Of a DNA stretch of 6,068 bases, positions 1 through 6,068 are shown one piece after another. Position numbers and translations under genes: made by a program. The notes under the pieces were generated by a model. The model was not told the origin of the DNA. It did no database searches and saw only the letters and a list, made by a program, of their open reading frames with translations. Numbering within the stretch: the stretch's first letter is position 1; each line of letters starts with the position of its first letter. Origin of the DNA: JACCXJ01 sp052387115 (lineage in GTDB: Bacteria > Pseudomonadota > Gammaproteobacteria > JACCXJ01); the NCBI GenBank assembly GCA_052387115.1, contig JBQTJM010000279.1:1-6068 (forward strand), given 5' to 3'.

Positions 1-50
1 GGCTGTGGGACAGGCATAGTCGGCCCACCCCAGGCCGGAAGCCACTGAGC

Positions 51-1529
51 ATGTCCGATTCCGGCGAGACGCGCCATCCCGGACGCGGCATATTCCCGTC
101 CATGCTCGACGACGAAGCTCTGCACGCCGCCATGGAGGCCAAGGACACCCGCTTCGACGGGGCGTTCTACACGGGCGTCACGTCGACCGGCATATACTGC
201 CGGTGCGTCTGCCCGGCACGGACGCCCAAGCGCGCCAATCGGCGCTTTTTCCCGTCGGCGGCGGCGGCGGAGAAGGCGGGATTTCGACCGTGTCTCGTCT
301 GCCGTCCGGAGAAGGCGCCCGGCGCCGCGCCGATCGACCAGAAGCAGCGGCTCGCCGCGCAGGCGCTGGCGCGCATCGAGGCGGGCGCGCTCGAAGAGCA
401 GGGGCTCGACGATCTCGCGCGCGACCTCGGCGTCACCGGGCGCCACCTTCGCCGCGTCACAAGCGGCGTGTTCGGCGCCGCGCCGATCGACCTGGCGCAG
501 ACGCACCGCCTGCTCAGCGCCAAGCGCCTGCTCACCGAAACGACGCTGCCGGTGACCGAGATTGCGTTCGCCAGCGGCTTCCGGAGCGTTCGCCGGTTCA
601 ACGCGCTGTTCCTCAGTCGATACGGTTTCCCGCCGTCGCGCCTGCGCCTGCGGCGCACCGAAGCGCGAACGCCGGCGTTCACGCTCGACCTCGTTGCCCG
701 AGGCGCGTTTGACGTCGCGCCGATCTTCGAATTTCTGCGGTCGCGCGCGCTGCCTGGCGTGGAGCGAGCAGATCAGGACTGCGCGCGCACGCTGAAGATC
801 GGCGCTCATGCAGGATGGATTGCGATCGCGCCGAGCGCGCGGGGTGTGAAACTGACCGTCTCGGAGGGACTGGCGCCGGCTCTGCGGCCGCTGGTGGCGG
901 CCGTGCGCGGCGCCTTCGATCTCGACGCAGACCTCGCCGCGATCGACGCGGCGCTGGCGCACGATCCCGCGCTCGCCGTCGGCGCCGATCCTGCGGTGCG
1001 CATCCCGGGCGGTATCGATCCGTTCGAAATGGCCATTCGCGCGGTGCTGGGCCAGCAGATCACCGTCGTCGCAGCGCGCAAGCTCACGGGCCGCCTGGTC
1101 GAGGCGCTTGGACTGGAAATCGAAGGCGGATCGTCCGACCTTTACCGGCTGTTTCCGGACGCAAGCCGCATCGTCGAAGCCGGTGCGGACAGAATCGCGG
1201 CGCTCGGCATGCCGCGCGCGCGCGCCGACACGCTGTGTCGGCTCGCGAGCGCCGTCGCGGAGGGCCGCCTCCTGCTTGCGCGCGGCGCGATTGCTGCGGG
1301 GCGGGCAGGTCTGGCGGAGATTGCCGGCATCGGTCCGTGGACGATCGAATACGTCGCGCTGCGCGGCCTTGGCGATCCCGACGCGTTTCCAGCCGGCGAT
1401 AGCGCTATCCACTCGGCGCTGGCGATGGCGACCGGCGTCGAGAAGCGTGCGGAAACGTGGCGCCCCTGGCGCGCGTATGCCGCGGTGCGGTTGTGGCGCG
1501 CGCATGCGCGCAAAGGGGAGGTCCGATGA
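51..1529 (+). CDS. alkA: Ada/AraC/AlkA fusion: 3-methyladenine DNA glycosylase II with N-terminal methylphosphotriester-sensor domain
   Basis: A 492-residue protein that should excise alkylated bases (3-methyladenine and similar) from DNA and also take a methyl group from backbone phosphotriesters. Seen: an Ada-type zinc/methyl-acceptor domain at about residues 25-90, with C50, C54, C81 and C84 matching E. coli Ada C38, C42, C69 and C72 (C50 is the presumed methyl acceptor). An AraC-type DNA-binding domain follows at about 98-200, with helix-turn-helix segments near 119-142 and 167-190. Next come an AlkA N-terminal domain (about 207-320) and an HhH-GPD glycosylase domain (about 325-488), with the hairpin IAGIGPWT at 424-431 and D450 aligned with catalytic D238 of AlkA. 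This fusion is a known family architecture. It lacks Ada's own C-terminal methyltransferase, which the next gene supplies. By analogy with Ada, methylation of C50 could turn the protein into an activator of its own operon (inference). Start: ATG 51 has GGAAG at 37-41; homology begins near M18, so ATG 102 is an alternative. Odd: an extra cysteine, C52, in the metal site. Confidence 0.93.
   Translation: MSDSGETRHPGRGIFPSMLDDEALHAAMEAKDTRFDGAFYTGVTSTGIYCRCVCPARTPKRANRRFFPSAAAAEKAGFRPCLVCRPEKAPGAAPIDQKQRLAAQALARIEAGALEEQGLDDLARDLGVTGRHLRRVTSGVFGAAPIDLAQTHRLLSAKRLLTETTLPVTEIAFASGFRSVRRFNALFLSRYGFPPSRLRLRRTEARTPAFTLDLVARGAFDVAPIFEFLRSRALPGVERADQDCARTLKIGAHAGWIAIAPSARGVKLTVSEGLAPALRPLVAAVRGAFDLDADLAAIDAALAHDPALAVGADPAVRIPGGIDPFEMAIRAVLGQQITVVAARKLTGRLVEALGLEIEGGSSDLYRLFPDASRIVEAGADRIAALGMPRARADTLCRLASAVAEGRLLLARGAIAAGRAGLAEIAGIGPWTIEYVALRGLGDPDAFPAGDSAIHSALAMATGVEKRAETWRPWRAYAAVRLWRAHARKGEVR
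320..339 (+). repeat. direct repeat copy 1 within alkA
   Basis: CGGCGCCGCGCCGATCGACC occurs here and again exactly 153 bases downstream (473-492), in the same reading frame. Both copies encode GAAPID: here residues 91-96, in the linker after the Ada domain. Confidence 0.85.
473..492 (+). repeat. direct repeat copy 2 within alkA
   Basis: Exact second copy of the 20-base sequence at 320-339, encoding GAAPID at residues 142-147, between the two helix-turn-helix segments of the AraC-type domain. The 153-base offset equals 51 codons, so recombination between the copies would give an in-frame deletion of the first helix-turn-helix. Confidence 0.85.
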
Positions 1530-2014
1530 CGGAAGCCGTATTTGTACAGGAAAGCCCAGTGGGACCGCTCACGCTGGTATCCGACGGCGTAGCGCTCACG
1601 GGCGTTTACTTCGCGACGCAGAAGCACGGCGCGCCGCCGACAGGGCCTAGATCATCCGATCGCATCATCGATGCGGCGCGCAAGCAACTCGACGCGTATT
1701 TCAACGGCCGGCGCCAAGCTTTCGACGTACCGCTCGCGCCGCGCGGCACGGTGTTTCAAACACGAGTTTGGGCGGCGCTGACGAAAATCCCCTATGGCGA
1801 AACCATGAGCTATGGCGCCATCGCCGCTGCGATCGGGGCGCCGAAGGCGGTGCGCGCCGTCGGCGCCGCCAACGGACGCAACCCGATTCCGATCATCATC
1901 CCGTGCCACCGTGTCATCGGCGCGAACGGCTCGATGACAGGCTTCGGCGGCGGCATCGATCGCAAGCAGATACTGCTTTGCCTAGAACGCGATGCGCTGG
2001 CCGCGGTGCGATGA
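1526..2014 (+). CDS. ogt: methylated-DNA--[protein]-cysteine S-methyltransferase (Ogt/MGMT type)
   Basis: A 162-residue single-use repair protein that transfers the alkyl group from O6-alkylguanine (and O4-alkylthymine) in DNA to its own cysteine. Seen: the hallmark PCHRV motif, with acceptor C127. Residues matching human MGMT are Y96 (Y114, base flipping), R110 (R128, arginine finger), N119 (N137) and E154 (E172). The N-terminal half (SPVGPL at 10-15, then ARKQLDAYF at 51-59) is the usual small-MGMT cap domain. Length is close to E. coli Ogt (171). The start is fixed by a strong Shine-Dalgarno, GGAGG at 1517-1521, four bases before ATG 1526. The reading frame is open further upstream (ATG 1457), but homology does not extend there. 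The ATGA overlap with the glycosylase stop implies translational coupling. The gene completes the set of activities that E. coli spreads over Ada, AlkA and Ogt. No missing key residue was noticed. Confidence 0.96.
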   Translation: MTEAVFVQESPVGPLTLVSDGVALTGVYFATQKHGAPPTGPRSSDRIIDAARKQLDAYFNGRRQAFDVPLAPRGTVFQTRVWAALTKIPYGETMSYGAIAAAIGAPKAVRAVGAANGRNPIPIIIPCHRVIGANGSMTGFGGGIDRKQILLCLERDALAAVR

Positions 2015-2058
2015 GCATCGCTGATCGACTGTGGTGCGAGACCCGAAACGTGAGCGGC

Positions 2059-2062
2059 AGGA
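2059..2062 (+). promoter_or_regulatory. ribosome binding site deciding the recC start
   Basis: AGGA lies ten bases before ATG 2073. The upstream in-frame GTG at 2031 has no Shine-Dalgarno-like sequence, and the 14 residues it would add (MVRDPKRERQ...) have no counterpart in RecC. Homology begins at the MFSILHGNR stretch, matching MLRVYHSNR of E. coli RecC, so ATG 2073 is the preferred start. The site is weak but well spaced. Confidence 0.6.
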
Positions 2063-2072
2063 TCGATACGCA

Positions 2073-5000
2073 ATGTTCAGCATCCTCCATGGCAACCGGA
2101 TCGAGGCGCTAGCCGAGCAGTTGCTCGCCGATCCCGCGCGCCGGGACACGGATGTCGTCCGGCCGGAGACGCTGATCGTCCCGAGCCTCGGCATGGCACG
2201 CTGGCTCAAGGATCGGATCGCCCTGCACGACGGGGTGTGTGCGAACGTCCAGTGTGCCTATCTGGCCGAGTTCATCTGGAAGAGCTTTTCGGCGCTCCTG
2301 CCCGACGTGCCGGCGCGCTCGCCCTTCGATCCCGAGGTCATCGCCTGGTGCGTGTTCGAGCGCCTCGGGGCGCTGCCCGAGGTACCCGAATACGGCCCGC
2401 TCGCGGACTATGTCACCCACGGCGATCCACAGAGCCGCATGGGCCTCGCGAGCCGCATCGCGCGGCTTTTCAATCAGTACCTCGTATACCGGCCCGATTG
2501 GCTGCGTGCCTGGGAAACGGGCCGGCTGCTCGGGCTCGGCAGCGGCGACACGGAGCGCTGGCAGGCGCGCCTGTGGCGGGAGTTGGCAAGGCTATCGCCG
2601 AGTGCCTTGCTAGAGCACCCCAAGGACCGCTATCTCGCGGCGCTCGCCGGGCTTGCGCACAAAGACCTCCGCGCTTGGCTCCCGCCCCGCATCGCGCTAT
2701 TCGCGATCCCACACCTGCCACCGCTGTACTTCGAGATCCTCTTGGCGCTCTCGGCGCACATCGATATCCGCTACTACCTGTTGAACCCTTGCCGGGAGTA
2801 CTGGGCCGACATCGTCACGGAACGCGACCTCGCGCGCCTTTCGCTCGCCGGCGAGGCCGGCGTGGCACACCACGAGATCGGCCATCCCCTCCTGGCCGCC
2901 TGGGGACGACAGCCGCAGGAACACCTGAACCTCGTCGCCACTCTATGCGGTGAAGAAGGCGTCGAGCAGGATGAGCACTACGAAGATCCCGCCGGCGTCT
3001 CCTTGCTGGCGCGCCTGCAGCGCTCCGTCCTCGACCTCGACGACCTGGATGGCGAGGGACTCGTGCTGTCGCCTCACGAGCACTCCGTCCAGGTCCATGT
3101 CTGCCACAGCCTGATCCGAGAGCTTCAGGTGTTGCACGACCAGTTGCTGTCGCTCTTCGACGCCCATCCCGGCCTGAACCCGGCGGACATCGTGGTGATG
3201 ACCCCCGATCTGGAAATCGCGGCCCCGCACATCGACGCGGTGTTCGGCTCGGCACCGCGAGAGCGATACATCCCCTTTGGGATCACCGGCCGGGCCAGCC
3301 CTTCAGGTACGTCGCTCCTGCGGGCCTACGCGACGCTCCTCGGGCTGGCGCGCTCGCGTTTCGAGGCCTCGATCGTGATGGAGCTCATCGAGACCCCGGC
3401 GGTGGCGCGCCGCTTCGACCTCGGCGAGGCCGATCTGGCCTGCATACGCGCGTGGTTGCGCGAGTCCGGCGTGCGCTGGGGTCGCGACGCCGAGCATCGC
3501 GCCGCATTGGATCTCCCCGCGGAACCTCGCCACACCTGGGCGGATGGCCTGGCGCGCCTGCTCCTCGGCTACGCGCTGCCGGGTGGCGGCCGGCGCACCT
3601 TCGCCGGGGTCTTGCCCTTTGATGACATCGAGGGGAGCCAGGCGCTGGCACTGGGCAAGCTCTGCACCGTGCTCGAGGCGCTCGAGGGCGCGGCCCGTGA
3701 TCTCGCCATCCCCCGCCCCCCGGCCGAGTGGGCGACCTTGCTCATTGCCTATACCGACCGCTTCCTGCTGCCCGCCGAGGACGAGCAGGGAGATCTAAAG
3801 CGCATTCGCTCCCTCCTCACCGGCCTCGGCGAGGACTCCGCCCTAGCGGCGGCGCGGTCGCCCGTCGGGGTGGAGGTCATCGCCGCGCTCCTCACGGAGC
3901 GGCTCATAGGCACGGCCCCCGGTCCGTCGCCGACGGGCGCGCTCACCTTCTGCGGGATCGGCAGCTTGCGGGGCATCCCGTTCCGGGTCGTGTGTCTCAT
4001 CGGCTTGGCCGACACCGCCTTCCCCCGCCAGGCCGCCGTTACGGAATTCGACCTCATGGCCGAACGGCCGCGCCTGGGGGATCGGGCCCGCCGTCACGAC
4101 GACCGTGCCGCCTTCCTCGATGCCCTGCTGTGTGCCCGCGAGGTTTTTTACCTGAGCTACCCCGGTCACAACGTTCGTGACGACAGCTCTCTCCCGCCCG
4201 CGATACCGGTGTCGGAGTTACTCGATTACTTGGGGCGCTCGGTCGCGGGGGGTGCCGATGCCGTCCAACGCCGCGTCATCACCGAGCACCGCTTGCAGCC
4301 TTGGAGCCCCCATTACTTTAGGGGACTATCGGGGGGAGGCCTATCGGGTGGAGGTTTATCGGGTGAATGGGGCGCGCTGTTCTCCTACGCCGCGGACTAC
4401 GCGGAGGTCGCCCGGAGGGCCGGGACCGATTCCAGGTCCGCGGCCCGGCCGCTGTTCGTTCATCCACTTCCCGAGCCGGGGCCAGAGTGGCGGGAGGTGG
4501 AAATCGATCGGCTCATCGATTTCTTTTCTCACCCCATCCGCTTCCTGCTCCGGGAGCGCCTGGGCATCCATCTCGGCGCCGGGGAGGCCGAGTTACCGGA
4601 TCAGGAACCCTTTCAGCTCGGCAAGCAAGACGGATTTCGGCTGGCCGAGCGGCTCCTGCCGCTGTGCCTCGCGCGTGCCGGCGACGCCGGGATAGAGGAG
4701 ATCGCCCTGGCCGGCAGCGAGTTGCCTCACGGGGCGGCCGGCCGAACCGAGCTAGGACGCCAGCAACGGGGACTGGTCCGCTTCTGTGCCGACCTAACCC
4801 GACTAGGCCCCACGCATACCCTTATTGAACCTGGGCTGGCATCCCTCCCCTTCGCACTGGCGATCGGCGAGGTCTCGCTCACCGGATCGCTTTCCGGGCT
4901 GCACCCGGATGGTTTGTTCGGCCATCGGCTCGGCACCCTTGGGGCCTTCACCCTGTGGAACGCCTGGCTGCGGCATCTCTGCTTGTGCGCCGTGAGTCCG

Positions 5001-5372
5001 ACCGGCGTCGCGGCCCGGAGCCGCTGGTTGTTGAAGGACGTCCTCCTCGAATTCACACCGGTGGAGGACGCGGAAGCGGAGCTTGGAACGCTCCTCGGAC
5101 AATACCGGCGCGGCCTGTCCAACCCCCTCGCCTATGCGCCGCGCAGTGCCCTCGCGCTCCTCGAGGGCAGCGCCGCCAAGGCCCGCTCGACGTGGGCCGG
5201 TAGCCCCCCCCGGCACCGCGGCGAGAACCATGACCCCTGGTTCCGCCTGCTCTACGGCGGCGCCCGGGACGACCTGCCGGCGAATTTCGAGACCACCGCC
5301 CACGCACTGCTCGATCCCCTCTTCGCCCATGTACGGGAAACGCCGGCCGGAGAGGCTATCCGGGACCCATGA
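2073..5372 (+). CDS. recC: exodeoxyribonuclease V (RecBCD) subunit RecC
   Basis: A 1099-residue RecC (E. coli: 1122), the cytoplasmic RecBCD subunit that holds the complex together, splits the duplex and scans the 3' strand for Chi. By-eye alignment to E. coli RecC holds along most of the length: HGNR at 6-9, GMARWL at 40-45, FIW at 67-69, QYLVYRPDWL at 135-144, VHVCHS at 341-346, a VFGSAP block, IPFRVVCLIGL, and GDRARRHDDR at 670-679. Known family layout is two inactive helicase-like regions followed by a nuclease-like C-terminal fold; no Walker A is expected and none is seen. Odd points: a three-copy GLSGG-type tandem repeat at 751-765, and substitutions at many Chi-contact positions (P37, L39, R43, Y63, R131). 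A run of eight C (5204-5211) near the 3' end keeps the frame. It starts 58 bases after ogt and overlaps recB by ATGA, so recC and recB are surely co-expressed. The upstream GTG 2031 is rejected as the start for lack of homology. Confidence 0.95.
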   Translation: MFSILHGNRIEALAEQLLADPARRDTDVVRPETLIVPSLGMARWLKDRIALHDGVCANVQCAYLAEFIWKSFSALLPDVPARSPFDPEVIAWCVFERLGALPEVPEYGPLADYVTHGDPQSRMGLASRIARLFNQYLVYRPDWLRAWETGRLLGLGSGDTERWQARLWRELARLSPSALLEHPKDRYLAALAGLAHKDLRAWLPPRIALFAIPHLPPLYFEILLALSAHIDIRYYLLNPCREYWADIVTERDLARLSLAGEAGVAHHEIGHPLLAAWGRQPQEHLNLVATLCGEEGVEQDEHYEDPAGVSLLARLQRSVLDLDDLDGEGLVLSPHEHSVQVHVCHSLIRELQVLHDQLLSLFDAHPGLNPADIVVMTPDLEIAAPHIDAVFGSAPRERYIPFGITGRASPSGTSLLRAYATLLGLARSRFEASIVMELIETPAVARRFDLGEADLACIRAWLRESGVRWGRDAEHRAALDLPAEPRHTWADGLARLLLGYALPGGGRRTFAGVLPFDDIEGSQALALGKLCTVLEALEGAARDLAIPRPPAEWATLLIAYTDRFLLPAEDEQGDLKRIRSLLTGLGEDSALAAARSPVGVEVIAALLTERLIGTAPGPSPTGALTFCGIGSLRGIPFRVVCLIGLADTAFPRQAAVTEFDLMAERPRLGDRARRHDDRAAFLDALLCAREVFYLSYPGHNVRDDSSLPPAIPVSELLDYLGRSVAGGADAVQRRVITEHRLQPWSPHYFRGLSGGGLSGGGLSGEWGALFSYAADYAEVARRAGTDSRSAARPLFVHPLPEPGPEWREVEIDRLIDFFSHPIRFLLRERLGIHLGAGEAELPDQEPFQLGKQDGFRLAERLLPLCLARAGDAGIEEIALAGSELPHGAAGRTELGRQQRGLVRFCADLTRLGPTHTLIEPGLASLPFALAIGEVSLTGSLSGLHPDGLFGHRLGTLGAFTLWNAWLRHLCLCAVSPTGVAARSRWLLKDVLLEFTPVEDAEAELGTLLGQYRRGLSNPLAYAPRSALALLEGSAAKARSTWAGSPPRHRGENHDPWFRLLYGGARDDLPANFETTAHALLDPLFAHVRETPAGEAIRDP
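4323..4367 (+). repeat. three-copy 15-base in-frame tandem repeat inside recC
   Basis: Three contiguous units (4323-4337, 4338-4352, 4353-4367) follow the pattern GGN-YTA-TCG-GGK-GRA and encode GLSGG, GLSGG and GLSGE, RecC residues 751-765. Units differ from one another at only a few bases. All three use CTA or TTA for leucine, codons that are uncommon in the surrounding GC-rich gene. By eye, E. coli RecC has only a short stretch at this point, between the SPHYF-like and FSYAADY-like segments, so this reads as a slippage-grown flexible linker rather than a conserved element. Confidence 0.9.
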
Positions 5373-6068
5373 GCATCGAGCAGCCGGTGGCCCTCGGCGT
5401 CCCGCTCACCGGTGTGCAGCTCATCGAGGCCAGCGCCGGGACGGGCAAGACCTGGACCCTGTCGGGGATCTTCCTACGCCTGGTCGTGGAGACGGACGTA
5501 GCGGTCGGCGGGATCCTCGCCGTCACCTTCACGCGCGCCGCGACCGCCGAGCTGCGCGAACGCATCCGGGGCCGGCTCGGCGCGATGCTCGATCTATTGG
5601 AGGGGCGCGGGACCGATGACGGGCTGTGCGCCCTTCTCGCCGCGCGGCTCACCGACACCGGACGCGCGCGACTCAAGCTGCGGGCCGCCCTGTACGGCTT
5701 CGACGATGCCGCCCTCTACACGATCCACGGCTTCTGCCAGCGGGTGCTGCGCGACCAGGCGTTCGCGAGCGTCATGCCCTTCGAGACCGAGGTCCTGGCC
5801 GATGCCGGCGAGCTGCTCGACGCGGTGGTGGCCGACTTCTGGCGCCGCCAGGTCGCCTCGCCGCCCATCGCGCAGGACGGCGGCCCGGAGGCCCGGCTCC
5901 ATGACCCTTTTGTCGCGTGGCTGCTCACCCGGAATATCACACCCGAGTCCCTGCGCGCCTGGCTCGGCCCGCTCCTCGACAAGCACGAGCTGCGGGTCGA
6001 GCGCCCGCTGGCACCGCCGGACGGCGCCGGGCTGAACGCGCGTTCCGCCATGCTCAGGGATCGCGTGT
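5369..6068 (+). CDS. recB: exodeoxyribonuclease V (RecBCD) subunit RecB, N-terminal part, cut by window edge
   Basis: The first 233 codons of RecB (about 1180 residues in E. coli), a superfamily 1 3'-to-5' helicase that also carries the RecBCD nuclease. Seen: the Q-motif/Walker A region LIEASAGTGKTWTL at 18-31, with K27 equivalent to the catalytic K29 of E. coli RecB; motif Ia, LAVTFTRAATAELRERI, at 50-66; TIHGFCQRVL at 118-127, the UvrD/RecB signature; and DFWRR at 156-160, also present in E. coli RecB. Remaining helicase motifs, the Chi-tether and the C-terminal nuclease lie beyond the window. ATG 5369 overlaps the recC stop (ATGA), and GGAGAGG at 5349-5355 is a plausible though distant Shine-Dalgarno, so translation is probably coupled to recC. 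A recD would be expected further right but cannot be seen. The end at 6068 is only the window edge; there is no sign of a broken gene. Confidence 0.95.
   Translation, partial: MSIEQPVALGVPLTGVQLIEASAGTGKTWTLSGIFLRLVVETDVAVGGILAVTFTRAATAELRERIRGRLGAMLDLLEGRGTDDGLCALLAARLTDTGRARLKLRAALYGFDDAALYTIHGFCQRVLRDQAFASVMPFETEVLADAGELLDAVVADFWRRQVASPPIAQDGGPEARLHDPFVAWLLTRNITPESLRAWLGPLLDKHELRVERPLAPPDGAGLNARSAMLRDRV

Noticed and set aside
890..897. E. coli Chi octamer GCTGGTGG on the + strand inside alkA
   Set aside because: A single G-rich octamer in GC-rich coding sequence is expected by chance, and the RecC encoded here lacks most E. coli Chi-contact residues, so there is no reason to think it acts as Chi.
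1507..1514. GCGCAAAG upstream of ogt, resembling an Ada box
   Set aside because: It is a permutation of AAAGCGCA rather than a match, lies inside the alkA coding end, and serves the ogt ribosome-binding region.
1457..1525. N-terminal extension of ogt from ATG 1457
   Set aside because: It overlaps the alkA 3' end, lacks homology to the family, and the strong Shine-Dalgarno sits just before ATG 1526.
2008..2021. Perfect inverted repeat GCGATG-AG-CATCGC at the end of ogt
   Set aside because: The two-base loop is too small for a stable hairpin, there is no following T-run, and it overlaps the ogt stop; not a credible terminator.
2011..2112. 33-codon ORF overlapping the ogt stop and the recC start
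   Set aside because: It has no Shine-Dalgarno or recognisable protein family and overlaps recC; not called as a gene, only discussed as a possible remnant.
2815..3255. Long minus-strand frame opposite recC, and similar antisense frames across the window
   Set aside because: Arginine/proline/alanine-rich translations typical of antisense shadows in GC-rich genes, without domain similarity.

Overview
The window is a GC-rich proteobacterial fragment holding four genes, all on the + strand and tightly packed. All are DNA-repair genes: an Ada/AraC/AlkA fusion glycosylase, an Ogt-type O6-alkylguanine-DNA methyltransferase, recC, and the first 233 codons of recB, which runs off the right edge. RecBCD with the order recC-recB fits a gamma- or betaproteobacterium better than a typical alphaproteobacterium, which usually carries AddAB. 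No taxonomic marker is present, so this is an inference.

Layout: positions 1-50 are leader with no gene. The fusion glycosylase (51-1529) overlaps ogt (1526-2014) in an ATGA stop/start, and a strong Shine-Dalgarno precedes ogt. Together the two proteins contain the parts of E. coli Ada (phosphotriester-repair/sensor domain, AraC-type DNA-binding domain, O6-methylguanine acceptor) plus AlkA, redistributed over two polypeptides. This looks like a self-contained alkylation-repair operon that may regulate itself. A 58-base gap with no visible terminator leads to recC (2073-5372), which in turn overlaps recB (5369 to beyond 6068) by ATGA. The recCB pair would make the Chi-regulated helicase-nuclease that processes double-strand ends. 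There is no ptrA-like gene between recC and recB, unlike in E. coli.

No mobile element, CRISPR array, tRNA or rRNA was seen. I found no convincing undescribed system. The observations most worth a check are: (1) the RecC Chi-recognition pocket differs from E. coli at most of the residues known to read Chi; (2) RecC carries a three-copy 15-base in-frame tandem repeat (GLSGG-type) in a linker; (3) an alkylation-repair operon directly abuts recCB, with a possible evolutionary junction in the short gap; (4) the Ada metal site has an extra cysteine.
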